Shown here in pieces: positions 1-7,581 of a DNA stretch of 15,100 bases (position 1 is the first letter of the stretch; the number at the start of each line of letters is the position of its first letter). A program made the position numbers and the translations under genes. Source of the stretch: an uncultured Bacilli bacterium (GTDB lineage Bacteria > Bacillota_I > Bacilli_A > RF39 > UBA660). The stretch covers positions 1 to 15,100 of the forward strand of contig CANRGW010000016.1 of assembly GCA_947630205.1 (NCBI GenBank). The letters run 5' to 3'. Below the pieces are notes generated by a model, which made no database searches, was not told the origin of the DNA, and saw only the letters and a list, made by a program, of their open reading frames with translations.

Positions 1-90
1 TTCAGCGAAAAGATATTATAGATTATTCATATGTCTTTTTCAATATTGATTTGTTGCACTTCATTTTTAAATTAACAGTCTTTATTTTAT

Positions 91-119
91 TTGACTTTCA
101 TAAGATATTATGATAAAGT
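91..119 (+). promoter_or_regulatory. Candidate sigma-A promoter of rpmB
   Basis: TTGACT (91-96, five of six consensus bases) is followed after 17 bases by TAAAGT (114-119, four of six), and the start codon lies 45 bases further on. In such AT-rich DNA other -10 choices exist, for example TATGAT at 109-114, which lacks a well-spaced -35. The region from 1 to 90 contains no recognisable gene on either strand. Confidence 0.35.
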
Positions 120-163
120 TATTAAACGAGATGTTTATAAATTAAAGAAAAAGGAGTGAGAAT

Positions 164-361
164 ATGGCAATCAAAGCAACTAATAAAAAACCAATGTTTG
201 GTAATCGTCGTAGCCATGCTTTAAATGCAACTAGACATATGCAAAAACTAAATTTGCAAAACATTACCTTAGCAGATGGTACAAAAGTAAAAGTAACAAC
301 AAGAGAAGCAAAAAAATATAGAAAAGATATTAATGCAAAAGAAGATAAAAGTGCTTTATAA
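164..361 (+). CDS. rpmB: 50S ribosomal protein L28
   Basis: This 65-residue protein is bacterial ribosomal protein L28, a structural protein of the large ribosomal subunit. It shows the family pattern: a KKPMFGNRRSHALNATRH stretch near residues 8-25, then NLQ and a TREAKK motif in the second half. The usual length is about 60-65 residues, so it is complete. It contains no cysteine, so it is the form without the zinc-ribbon cysteines. A strong ribosome binding site, AAGGAG at 151-156, lies seven bases before ATG and fixes the start. The gene is first on the + strand, with a candidate promoter upstream. A hairpin that begins inside the last codons probably ends most transcripts before the next gene. 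Confidence 0.95.
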   Translation: MAIKATNKKPMFGNRRSHALNATRHMQKLNLQNITLADGTKVKVTTREAKKYRKDINAKEDKSAL

Positions 362-376
362 TCTTCTTTTTTTTAT
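337..376 (+). terminator. Rho-independent terminator overlapping the end of rpmB
   Basis: A 10-bp perfect inverted repeat pairs AAAAGAAGAT (337-346) with ATCTTCTTTT (361-370). The interior can add a small AAAG/CTTT stem, and a run of T follows. The left arm and loop lie within the last codons of rpmB. The next gene begins about 20-30 bases downstream, so some readthrough is likely if that gene lacks its own promoter. Confidence 0.75.
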
Positions 377-403
377 TTCTAAACATATATTTAAATGAGG
401 TAT

Positions 404-1162
404 ATGAAAAAAACATTTAATATAATTTTAACTTTTTTATTACTTTCTTTTAGTTTCTATTATACTAATGTCGTTTCTAATTACTTAAAAAATAAAGATC
501 CTCTTATGATTAAAATTAAAAGTCAAGAATTTAAATATAAAAAAAATCCTACTAATGCTATTATAAAAGATAATACCATTATTCCTGGCGTAAGTGGAAT
601 TTCTATCAATATAGATGCTAGTTATGCTAATATGAAAAAAATAAATAACTACTCTGAAAATCTCTTAGTTTTTAATTATTTAAAACCCAAGATATCTTTA
701 GAAAATAATAAAGACAAATTAATAATTCAAGGTAATTTAAAAAATAAAAATATAAGTATTATCTTAAAAATAAATAATTTAAATATTTTAAAACAAATCT
801 TAGAAGAAAATAAAAATACTAATCTTAATTTTCTTTTTTCTAATAATTTTATACAAGAAAATGCTCCTTTCTTAGAAAATTTAACTAACAATATTGTTTC
901 CGAAACTTCTACTAATAATTTAACGGATTATTGTTATACATTTAATTTTCAAAAAGAAAATACTTGTAAAAAACCTATGATTGTTCCTACTATGATAACT
1001 CATGATTATTACTATAATACGTATCAAGTTTTAGAAAATGGAAAAATTCTTCTTTATCAATTAATAAATGAAAATAGTCTTCAAGAATTAAAAATCTTAC
1101 TATCCGGAATTAGAAATTTAAATTATAACATTGTAAGTCTTGATAATTTATTAAAAGAATAA
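404..1162 (+). CDS. Membrane-anchored degenerate polysaccharide deacetylase-like protein
   Basis: The product is about 252 residues with an N-terminal signal or anchor segment (about residues 3-22), so it should sit at the outer face of the membrane. The order of features resembles divergent NodB-type polysaccharide deacetylases: an IIPGVSGISINIDASYANMK lead-in, a strand-rich segment, a VSLIFKV-like strand (here ISIILKINN), a weak FLFSNNFIQEN stretch, and a C-terminal NYNIVSLDNLLKE like the family's closing motif. The NodB catalytic Asp and metal-binding His pair are not visible where expected, so it is probably not an active deacetylase. The start at 404 is preferred over an in-frame ATG at 395 because GAGG (397-400) precedes 404, although the spacing is short. 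Assignment to the family comes from pattern memory and is moderate. The gene may be read through from rpmB. Confidence 0.55.
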   Translation: MKKTFNIILTFLLLSFSFYYTNVVSNYLKNKDPLMIKIKSQEFKYKKNPTNAIIKDNTIIPGVSGISINIDASYANMKKINNYSENLLVFNYLKPKISLENNKDKLIIQGNLKNKNISIILKINNLNILKQILEENKNTNLNFLFSNNFIQENAPFLENLTNNIVSETSTNNLTDYCYTFNFQKENTCKKPMIVPTMITHDYYYNTYQVLENGKILLYQLINENSLQELKILLSGIRNLNYNIVSLDNLLKE

Positions 1163-1190
1163 AACATATAGCCCTTTCTATATGTTTTAT
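1161..1190. terminator. Bidirectional terminator between convergent genes
   Basis: AAAACATATA (1161-1170) and TATATGTTTT (1179-1188) form a 10-bp perfect stem around an 8-base loop. Both outer arms supply a U-rich tail, so the hairpin can end the deacetylase-like gene on + and addA on -. The stop codons of both genes lie at its edges. Confidence 0.7.
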
Positions 1191-4100
1191 TAGTTAATTT
1201 CTCGGTAAGTACTTTCTATAATAGAATATAAGTACAAATTAATTTTTTTAGTTGTTTTCTTTTTAATATAATCTCTATAACCTTTTAATTGCTTATTATA
1301 TTCTAAATCATTAATATTTTTTAATTTATAATCAATTATATCAATATGATTATCATATTCTAACATTAAATCAATAATACCATGTTTTTTAATATTATTA
1401 TCTAAATAAATAAATTCATATTCTTTATAGATAGTTGCTTCTTGTAAATCTTTTAATAAATCTAATTTAAAAAACTTTTCTAGATAAACTTGATAATTAA
1501 GAGGAATATCTTCTAAACAAGGATTTTTAAAATCAAGTACTTCTAAATAATAATGTAATGTTGTACCTAAATTTAAATTATCTTTAATATCTTTCGTTAC
1601 AAAACTATGATTACTTTTAGAAAAATGTTCTTCTTGATATTCTAAATTATTTTCTTCTAATTCTAATACTTCAAGTTTTTCATCACTTATTTCGATTTGT
1701 TCTTTAATATTTTCTTCCTTTACCAAATTATAATCTTTCGTTAAATTATAATTTTCTAAATCTATATTTTTTATATAATTTTGAAGTTTATCAGAAATGG
1801 AATTTAAAATACTAGAAAAAGAATTATATTTAAGTCTGGTATCTAATTCAACCATATCCTCTTCTTCCTCTCCTTTTTCTTGTAAAGTTGTAACTAAAAT
1901 CATTTTTTCTTTCGCTCTTGTTAAAGCAACATAAAATAATCTAATTCTTTCACTTACATCAGCCTTTATATAACTTTCTTTATAAAGATTATGAAGAATT
2001 GTTGATTTAAGACCATTATCAAAAATTGGAGTAATAATTCCATAATTATTATCAAAAACAAATTGTTTTTTAGCATCCATTAAATTAAATTTACCAGTTA
2101 AACCTGTATAATAACAAACATGATACTCTAATCCTTTACTCTTATGAATAGTCATTATTTTAACACTATTTTGATTATCTTTATTTAAAGAATATTTAAT
2201 CTCATCATTTTCCTTAATCATTTTCTCAAAAAAATTTAAAATATCTAAATAAGTATAATCTAGTTTAGAAAGATTTAAAGCCAATTCTTCTAAATAATCA
2301 AACCTAATAATAGACTCATCTATATTCCCAACTGTAATTAATTTTTCATAAAAATTAAACTCATCAAGAATATTTTCAATTAATAAATTACTAGGAATAT
2401 TATCAATATTTCTTTTTAAATTATTAATTTTTTCTAAAATAATATCATCATCATAATTACCACTTTTTATTTTTTGATATAAATAATCATCACTTAAATT
2501 AAATAAATAACTTCGACCTAAACTTAAATAAGCATATTTAAATTCCGGGGTAATATTTTTCTTAGAGCTTTCTTTTAAAAGAAGAAGAATATTTTTTAAA
2601 ATAAATAAATCATAATTACCAGTTATACTTTCATCTTTTAAAATAGTTAAAGATATTCCTAAATACTCAAAGATTTTTTTATAAAGATTAAAGTTCGTTG
2701 ACTTATCAACTAAAATAACAAAATCAGCATATGTTATATCTCTTAAAGAACCTTTATCTTTATCATAAACTTGATAATGATTTTTAACTTTTTCTAAAAT
2801 ATCATTTGCAACAATAAAGGCTTCGGCTTCATTTTTATTAAATTCTTTATTTGTTATTTCATAGTTATAAATTTCAAAATTATTATCTTGATTTAAAGGT
2901 TTAAAATCATTATAACTAGTATTTCCAAAAACCATTTGATGTGAATTTCTATAATCAGCCCCCCCTATTTCTAAATCCATAATATTATTAAAAATATAAT
3001 TGATATTAGCAAGAGTTTCTTCTCTAGAACGAAAGTTTTTAACTAAATCAATTTTAACTCCCCCCTTACCCTCTTGATATAAATTATATTTATCTTTAAA
3101 TAAATTAGGATTAGCATTACGAAAACGATAAATACTTTGTTTAATATCACCAACCATATAAAGATTATTATTAGCAATTTTTAAAATAAATAATTCTTGT
3201 AAATCACTAGTATCCTGGTATTCATCAATTAAAATTTCTTGAAAATAATCCTTAAGTTCTAATCTTACATTCTCATAATCAGAAACTATTTTGATTGCTA
3301 ATTTACTAATATCTAAAAAATCATATAACTTATTTTCTTTTTTATAGATAGTAAACTTTTTATCTAATTCTTTTAATATTTCAATAATTATTTGAATATA
3401 GTCTTGCATTCTTAAAAGAGAATTATAAATCTCACTTTGAGACTCATAAATAGTTAACTTTTGCAAACTTTTAATTAGACTAGAAATTTTATCTTTATAA
3501 GGTTTAGCATCCGAATACTCTTTACTTAATCTTGGAAGTTTTATATCCAAATTATTTTTAATCATATCATAACAATTACTATTTAAAAGATTTCTAAGAG
3601 GTTCTAATAATTTTTCATAAAAATCTCCATCAACAATAAGTTCAATTGCAGCCAAATTCAAATCAATTTTCTTTATTTTGTCTTTTAAAATTTCTTCAAA
3701 TTCAAATATTTTTTCATTTAAATATTTTTCATTAAAATAATTTTCCAAATAACAATCTAAATATTCATCTTTATCATATTTTAAATCTATTTTATTATAT
3801 ATATCCAAAATAGATTTTTTTAACTTGTCATCATCTCTAACTGTAAAATCTTTTATTAATTTTTGAAATAAAGGATTATTTTCTTGATAAAAATTAGTAA
3901 AAATATTATCAAGAATTTCTTCTTTTTTCCATTTTAAAACTAATTCATTAGCAATTTCTATATCATTATCAATATTTAATAAATAATGATATTTTTTCAC
4001 AAGAGAAAGAGCAAAACTATCAAAAGTAGTTATATAACTAGAGTCTATTTTAATTAATTGATCAACTAAATTTTCTTTTTTAATAGCACTTCTAATTCTT

Positions 4101-4294
4101 TCTTTCATTTCTTTAGCCGCTGCATTAGTAAATGTTAAAATTAAAAGTCTATCAACATCAATACCTTGTTTTAATTTTCTAATTACTCTTTCAGTTAAAA
4201 CTGCCGTTTTCCCACTTCCAGCACCTGCTGATACAATTATATTCATTCCACTTTTAGTAATTGCTAATTCTTGTTCTTTGGTCCAACTAGGCAT
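1190..4294 (-). CDS. addA: ATP-dependent helicase/nuclease subunit A
   Basis: AddA is the 3'-5' SF1A helicase and nuclease subunit of AddAB, which resects double-strand ends up to Chi and loads RecA. From the chosen start: Walker A AGAGSGKT (23-30), LTFTNAAAKEMKERI, motif II DEYQD (about 357-361), GDIKQSIYRFR (about 382), NFRS (about 420), TIHKSKG (about 715), LFYVALTRAKEK (about 786-797). The C-terminal nuclease has GTTLHYYLEVL (about 910), GIIDL (about 972) and DYK (988-990), so the RecB-type catalytic residues are kept. An ATG at 4294 is chosen over an in-frame GTG at 4303, because AAGGGGGTGA (4300-4309) sits five bases before the ATG but overlaps the GTG. The length is 1034 residues against about 1230 in Bacillus subtilis. 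It overlaps addB by 8 bases, which suggests translational coupling. Confidence 0.95.
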   Translation of the reverse strand: MPSWTKEQELAITKSGMNIIVSAGAGSGKTAVLTERVIRKLKQGIDVDRLLILTFTNAAAKEMKERIRSAIKKENLVDQLIKIDSSYITTFDSFALSLVKKYHYLLNIDNDIEIANELVLKWKKEEILDNIFTNFYQENNPLFQKLIKDFTVRDDDKLKKSILDIYNKIDLKYDKDEYLDCYLENYFNEKYLNEKIFEFEEILKDKIKKIDLNLAAIELIVDGDFYEKLLEPLRNLLNSNCYDMIKNNLDIKLPRLSKEYSDAKPYKDKISSLIKSLQKLTIYESQSEIYNSLLRMQDYIQIIIEILKELDKKFTIYKKENKLYDFLDISKLAIKIVSDYENVRLELKDYFQEILIDEYQDTSDLQELFILKIANNNLYMVGDIKQSIYRFRNANPNLFKDKYNLYQEGKGGVKIDLVKNFRSREETLANINYIFNNIMDLEIGGADYRNSHQMVFGNTSYNDFKPLNQDNNFEIYNYEITNKEFNKNEAEAFIVANDILEKVKNHYQVYDKDKGSLRDITYADFVILVDKSTNFNLYKKIFEYLGISLTILKDESITGNYDLFILKNILLLLKESSKKNITPEFKYAYLSLGRSYLFNLSDDYLYQKIKSGNYDDDIILEKINNLKRNIDNIPSNLLIENILDEFNFYEKLITVGNIDESIIRFDYLEELALNLSKLDYTYLDILNFFEKMIKENDEIKYSLNKDNQNSVKIMTIHKSKGLEYHVCYYTGLTGKFNLMDAKKQFVFDNNYGIITPIFDNGLKSTILHNLYKESYIKADVSERIRLFYVALTRAKEKMILVTTLQEKGEEEEDMVELDTRLKYNSFSSILNSISDKLQNYIKNIDLENYNLTKDYNLVKEENIKEQIEISDEKLEVLELEENNLEYQEEHFSKSNHSFVTKDIKDNLNLGTTLHYYLEVLDFKNPCLEDIPLNYQVYLEKFFKLDLLKDLQEATIYKEYEFIYLDNNIKKHGIIDLMLEYDNHIDIIDYKLKNINDLEYNKQLKGYRDYIKKKTTKKINLYLYSIIESTYREIN

Positions 4295-6647
4295 CTTCTT
4301 CACCCCCTTCTACTTCTAAATAAGTTAAATCAGTTTGCTTTTCACGATAATCCAAATTTTTGCCACTTTTAAAACATAAGTCTTGATATGGACAAAATTG
4401 ACAACCAATATTTTCTCCCCCAATTACCTTAGGATTAATAGAAAAATCCGCATTAGAAATATCTTCAAAGGCTTTTTTAATTTTTTCATCAACACTTAAA
4501 ACCAGATTAGAAATTGCCTTTTTAGAAAGAACCTTTGTATAATGTGAAAACCCTTTAGAAGTTATTTTCATTCCTTTAATCATATTACTATTTTCATAAC
4601 TTTCATCAAATAAACTAACTAAAAAATCATCGTTTACAGTATAACCATTCAATTTCATTTTATCAATTTTTATGTCTTCTAAAGATTTATCCTTTGTATA
4701 ACTTGGTTTTTCATGAATTATTTTTTGAAAGTAAAAACCTATTATTTCAGGATTGGAAAAAAGATTACTTTTCATAACTAAATAAACATATATAGGTAAT
4801 TGCATATCAATTCCATAATACATATTACTCATATCTATTTTAGGAGTTCCTGTTTTATAATCAATTAAACTAAGATAAGTACAACCATTTTTTTCTAAAT
4901 ACATAATTTTATCAATAATACCTTTAAAAATGAATGAATTATCATAAGTTAATTTTATTTCTTGTTCTAAAGCAACTTTATTTAAGCCACTTAAACTATG
5001 TTGATATTTTATTATTTTAACAATTTCTTTTAACTCTTCTTTTAACGTTTCTAAATAAAATTTTTCTTTACAACTAAATTCTTTATCTTTTATAAATTCT
5101 TGATAAGTATTTTCTAAAGAAAAATCATCTGTAAACATTTTAGATAAAACAAAATGAAATAAATTACCAATATAAATCAAAAAAGTATCTTCATATATAT
5201 TTAATTTTAAAATATTTTCAACATAATAACGAAAAGCACAATGATAATAATTATTAAGAGATGTATAAGATAATATTAAATTAGAAAAATTCTCTTTAAT
5301 ACCTTTAAACTGATTATCATAAGTCATATAAGGAATATCTGGATAATTACTTAATAAAAAACTTAAATCCGTTGCTTTTTCACCATATTTTAAGTAATTA
5401 TCAAGTTTAGTAGTTAATAAAATTTTATTATAAATATTTGAACTAGTATTATAAGTAGTATCCCCTTCTAAAACATCTCCTAAATCTTCAAGAAGATTAG
5501 AAGGATAATAACTTTGATAAGGATCATTATCTTTATAAGTAATTACCAAATTAGGAATATTTTTTAAATGAAATAAAACTTGGTCTTTTTCTAAAACATT
5601 ACAATCAGTACTTGTAAATAATCCTATTTCCTTTTTTAAGTTATCTTTTAAATAATCTATATCTTTATATGTTTTAGGAATATTTTCTAAATTAAAACCT
5701 AAAACAAAAACATAATCATCATCATCTATTAAATAAGAATTTAAAGGAAGTATTTCTATAGCAAACTGATACTTTTTTTCTTTTAAATAAAGATTTTTTA
5801 AATCTTCTTTAATTAAATTTAAAGCATCTTTTAATTCTGGAACAAAATAATAACGATTAACAACATTAAAAAAACTTGTATAAAGTTCATTATCTAAATT
5901 ATTATTAATAACCTTTAAAATATCATCTCTTGATTTACCATCTTCAATCATTTTTAATAATTTAGAAATAGTAATAGTTCCATACACCGAATATTTATTT
6001 AAATTATTTATTTTTAAATGATAAAACTTCGCCATTCTTTTTAAAAAAGGATAATATTCATTAGTTACATTCATTAATTTAATTTTATCACGTGGAACGC
6101 CTTTTTTTATTAAAGAAGATATCTCATTAAAGATAAAAGCACATTCATCTTTAATATCTTTAAAATGATAAATACAAGGAGACTTTTTTATTTCTCTTTT
6201 TTCTATTTCTTCATAACTAACATTATAATTATCTAAAATTTTTAGAAAAAAAGGTTCTAATTTTTCTGTTACTAAAACTTTAATTTGAATTTGTTTTAAA
6301 TAATTTAAAAATAAATTATCCATAATTAAAAGATGATTATTTTTTAAATCATTATACATATCTTGAAGAAATAAAACTTCTTCTTTTCTTGAATTTATAT
6401 CAATTACATATTTCATATTTTGAAGATAAATCTTCGCATTTTTATAACTTATATGATATTTTTTCATAAGATAATAAATTGTTTCTTCATTATAGTCAAA
6501 AAAATAATGTTTAAAAAATTCTTTAACTGTCATTATTTTAACATTAACTAATTTATCTAAATTATTAAGATATTCTAATACTTTATTTTTTAATTGTTCT
6601 TGAACAATTACGAGAGTTTTACTTTCAATGTTATCCAAAAATTTCAT
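4287..6647 (-). CDS. addB: ATP-dependent helicase/nuclease subunit B, compact form
   Basis: AddB partners AddA, supplying a second nuclease and, in Bacillus, Chi recognition. The C-terminal half is clear: Cys470 (in YHCAFRYY), then Cys749, Cys752 and Cys758 in CQFCPYQDLC. This matches the four-cysteine iron-sulfur staple of AddB, including the x2 and x5 spacing. The nuclease motifs are GNLFHFV (about 494), GIIDK (about 576), DYKTG (596-600) and QLPIY (616-620). The N-terminus has no GxxGxGK Walker A where Bacillus AddB has one, so this subunit should not hydrolyse ATP. The length is 786 residues against about 1166 in B. subtilis, with the loss mainly in the helicase-like part. AGAGGT lies four bases before ATG. 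The gene begins 15 bases after the pilin-like gene and overlaps addA. Confidence 0.93.
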   Translation of the reverse strand: MKFLDNIESKTLVIVQEQLKNKVLEYLNNLDKLVNVKIMTVKEFFKHYFFDYNEETIYYLMKKYHISYKNAKIYLQNMKYVIDINSRKEEVLFLQDMYNDLKNNHLLIMDNLFLNYLKQIQIKVLVTEKLEPFFLKILDNYNVSYEEIEKREIKKSPCIYHFKDIKDECAFIFNEISSLIKKGVPRDKIKLMNVTNEYYPFLKRMAKFYHLKINNLNKYSVYGTITISKLLKMIEDGKSRDDILKVINNNLDNELYTSFFNVVNRYYFVPELKDALNLIKEDLKNLYLKEKKYQFAIEILPLNSYLIDDDDYVFVLGFNLENIPKTYKDIDYLKDNLKKEIGLFTSTDCNVLEKDQVLFHLKNIPNLVITYKDNDPYQSYYPSNLLEDLGDVLEGDTTYNTSSNIYNKILLTTKLDNYLKYGEKATDLSFLLSNYPDIPYMTYDNQFKGIKENFSNLILSYTSLNNYYHCAFRYYVENILKLNIYEDTFLIYIGNLFHFVLSKMFTDDFSLENTYQEFIKDKEFSCKEKFYLETLKEELKEIVKIIKYQHSLSGLNKVALEQEIKLTYDNSFIFKGIIDKIMYLEKNGCTYLSLIDYKTGTPKIDMSNMYYGIDMQLPIYVYLVMKSNLFSNPEIIGFYFQKIIHEKPSYTKDKSLEDIKIDKMKLNGYTVNDDFLVSLFDESYENSNMIKGMKITSKGFSHYTKVLSKKAISNLVLSVDEKIKKAFEDISNADFSINPKVIGGENIGCQFCPYQDLCFKSGKNLDYREKQTDLTYLEVEGGEEDA
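4300..4309 (-). promoter_or_regulatory. Ribosome binding site that fixes the addA start
   Basis: On the minus strand, AAGGGGGTGA matches the Shine-Dalgarno consensus AAGGAGGTGA at nine of ten bases and lies five bases before ATG at 4294. It sits inside the last codons of addB. The GTG at 4303 is part of this site, so it is unlikely to be the start. Confidence 0.8.
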
Positions 6648-6662
6648 ATTTACCTCTTTTAA

Positions 6663-7043
6663 CTAACTATGACAATTAGAGTTATCTGTTTTATAATTAT
6701 CACATACTAAACAAACATAATAATTAGTTTTATCCGTTTTTTCTTTATATGATGCTACATAACTTTTAGAGAAATCGCAAGAAGTACCATCAGAAGATAA
6801 TACTTCTTTATCAATATAATCTTTTTCCAATAAATCTTTAACAGAAACTTCTCCTGAACTTATTCGATTATAGTAAAAATAATCAGCACCAGCCATTAGT
6901 AAAGACTGCTCAACATTTTTATAATAATCTTTATCTATTCTTTTATTAAGACCTGTATAACTAATCACGGTAATACTAGAAATAATTCCCAAAACAACTA
7001 TTACTGCTAAAAGTTCAACTAAACTAAAACCATTCTTTTTCAT
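6663..7043 (-). CDS. Type IV pilin-like or pseudopilin protein
   Basis: This is a 126-residue prepilin-like protein. The N-terminus MKKNG-FSLVELLAVIVVLGI is a class III signal: prepilin peptidase would cut after Gly5, leaving Phe+1 and the conserved Glu at +5, followed by one hydrophobic helix (about residues 6-28). The rest is a small globular domain with four cysteines (89, 111, 114, 124), including CLVC, which could form disulfides outside the membrane. GAGG lies seven bases before ATG. A strong promoter precedes it and addB follows after 15 bases, so it looks like the first gene of a pilin-addB-addA operon. No prepilin peptidase, assembly ATPase or platform protein is in the window. It could serve a competence pseudopilus, adhesion or another surface role. 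Confidence 0.85.
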   Translation of the reverse strand: MKKNGFSLVELLAVIVVLGIISSITVISYTGLNKRIDKDYYKNVEQSLLMAGADYFYYNRISSGEVSVKDLLEKDYIDKEVLSSDGTSCDFSKSYVASYKEKTDKTNYYVCLVCDNYKTDNSNCHS

Positions 7044-7060
7044 TATCTTACCTCAATATC

Positions 7061-7090
7061 ATTATAACACGTCTAGAGTTAAAAAGTTAA
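7061..7090 (-). promoter_or_regulatory. Sigma-A promoter of the pilin-addB-addA operon
   Basis: On the minus strand, TTAACT (7085-7090, four of six) is followed after 18 bases by TATAAT (7061-7066, perfect), with TGT directly upstream making an extended -10. The -35 overlaps the stop codon of the upstream gene. The pilin start codon lies 17 bases downstream of the -10, with its ribosome binding site between. Confidence 0.7.
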
Positions 7091-7572
7091 TTTTTTTCAT
7101 CCAAATTAGTATTCGTTTCAAAAAGTAAACTTTCGTAAAGTAAATCAACTAAATGATTAGTTGGTTCTAAATGATATTTGTTCCTTAAGATATCAAAAAT
7201 ATCTTCCCTAAATTCTAAATTTAAATATTTAAAAATAGACTCTTTAGTATTAGTAATATCTTCTAAATAATCTTTCGTATAAGAGTTATCAATAATTAAC
7301 AAAGGAATATCTTCAATAAACTTCTTAAAAGCATCAAGAAGACTTTTACTACTTTTAACATATTTAAAATTATCTTTATCATAACTTAACATATTTTTTA
7401 AATCAGCATTTTTAATTAAATCAAGATTTAATCTATAATCAAATCTTTGAAGTAGTTTTAAGCCTTTAATCTTCAAGGCTGATATTTGAACAATTTCCCC
7501 TACTTTACTATTAGAGTGTGTTGGTATTATCTCAACAATAATATATTCATCTTTTTTCATGTCTAAATTCAT
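7087..7572 (-). CDS. DnaQ-fold exonuclease-like protein, probably inactive
   Basis: The product has 161 residues and I do not recognise it as a named family. Its layout resembles DEDD (DnaQ-type) exonucleases. YIIVEIIPTHSNSKVGEIVQISALKI (residues 9-34) mirrors the Exo I segment with its D-x-E and following I.EI.A.KI strand. FIEDIPLLIIDNSYTKDYLE (near 85-105) mirrors the Exo II pattern pLvaHNa.FD..FL. A late NHLVDLLYESLLFE mirrors the Exo III region. At Exo I, Asp-x-Glu is replaced by Glu-x-Ile, and at Exo II the Asp is replaced by Lys, so catalysis is unlikely. AGGAG lies six bases before ATG. The gene begins ten bases after the rlmD stop, and its ribosome binding site overlaps the rlmD end, so the two are probably co-transcribed. 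The fold is an inference. Confidence 0.5.
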   Translation of the reverse strand: MNLDMKKDEYIIVEIIPTHSNSKVGEIVQISALKIKGLKLLQRFDYRLNLDLIKNADLKNMLSYDKDNFKYVKSSKSLLDAFKKFIEDIPLLIIDNSYTKDYLEDITNTKESIFKYLNLEFREDIFDILRNKYHLEPTNHLVDLLYESLLFETNTNLDEKN

Positions 7573-7581
7573 AAATTTCTC

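Noticed and set aside
4295..4303. GTG start for addA three codons upstream
   Set aside because: The GTG is part of the near-perfect Shine-Dalgarno sequence that serves the ATG at 4294.
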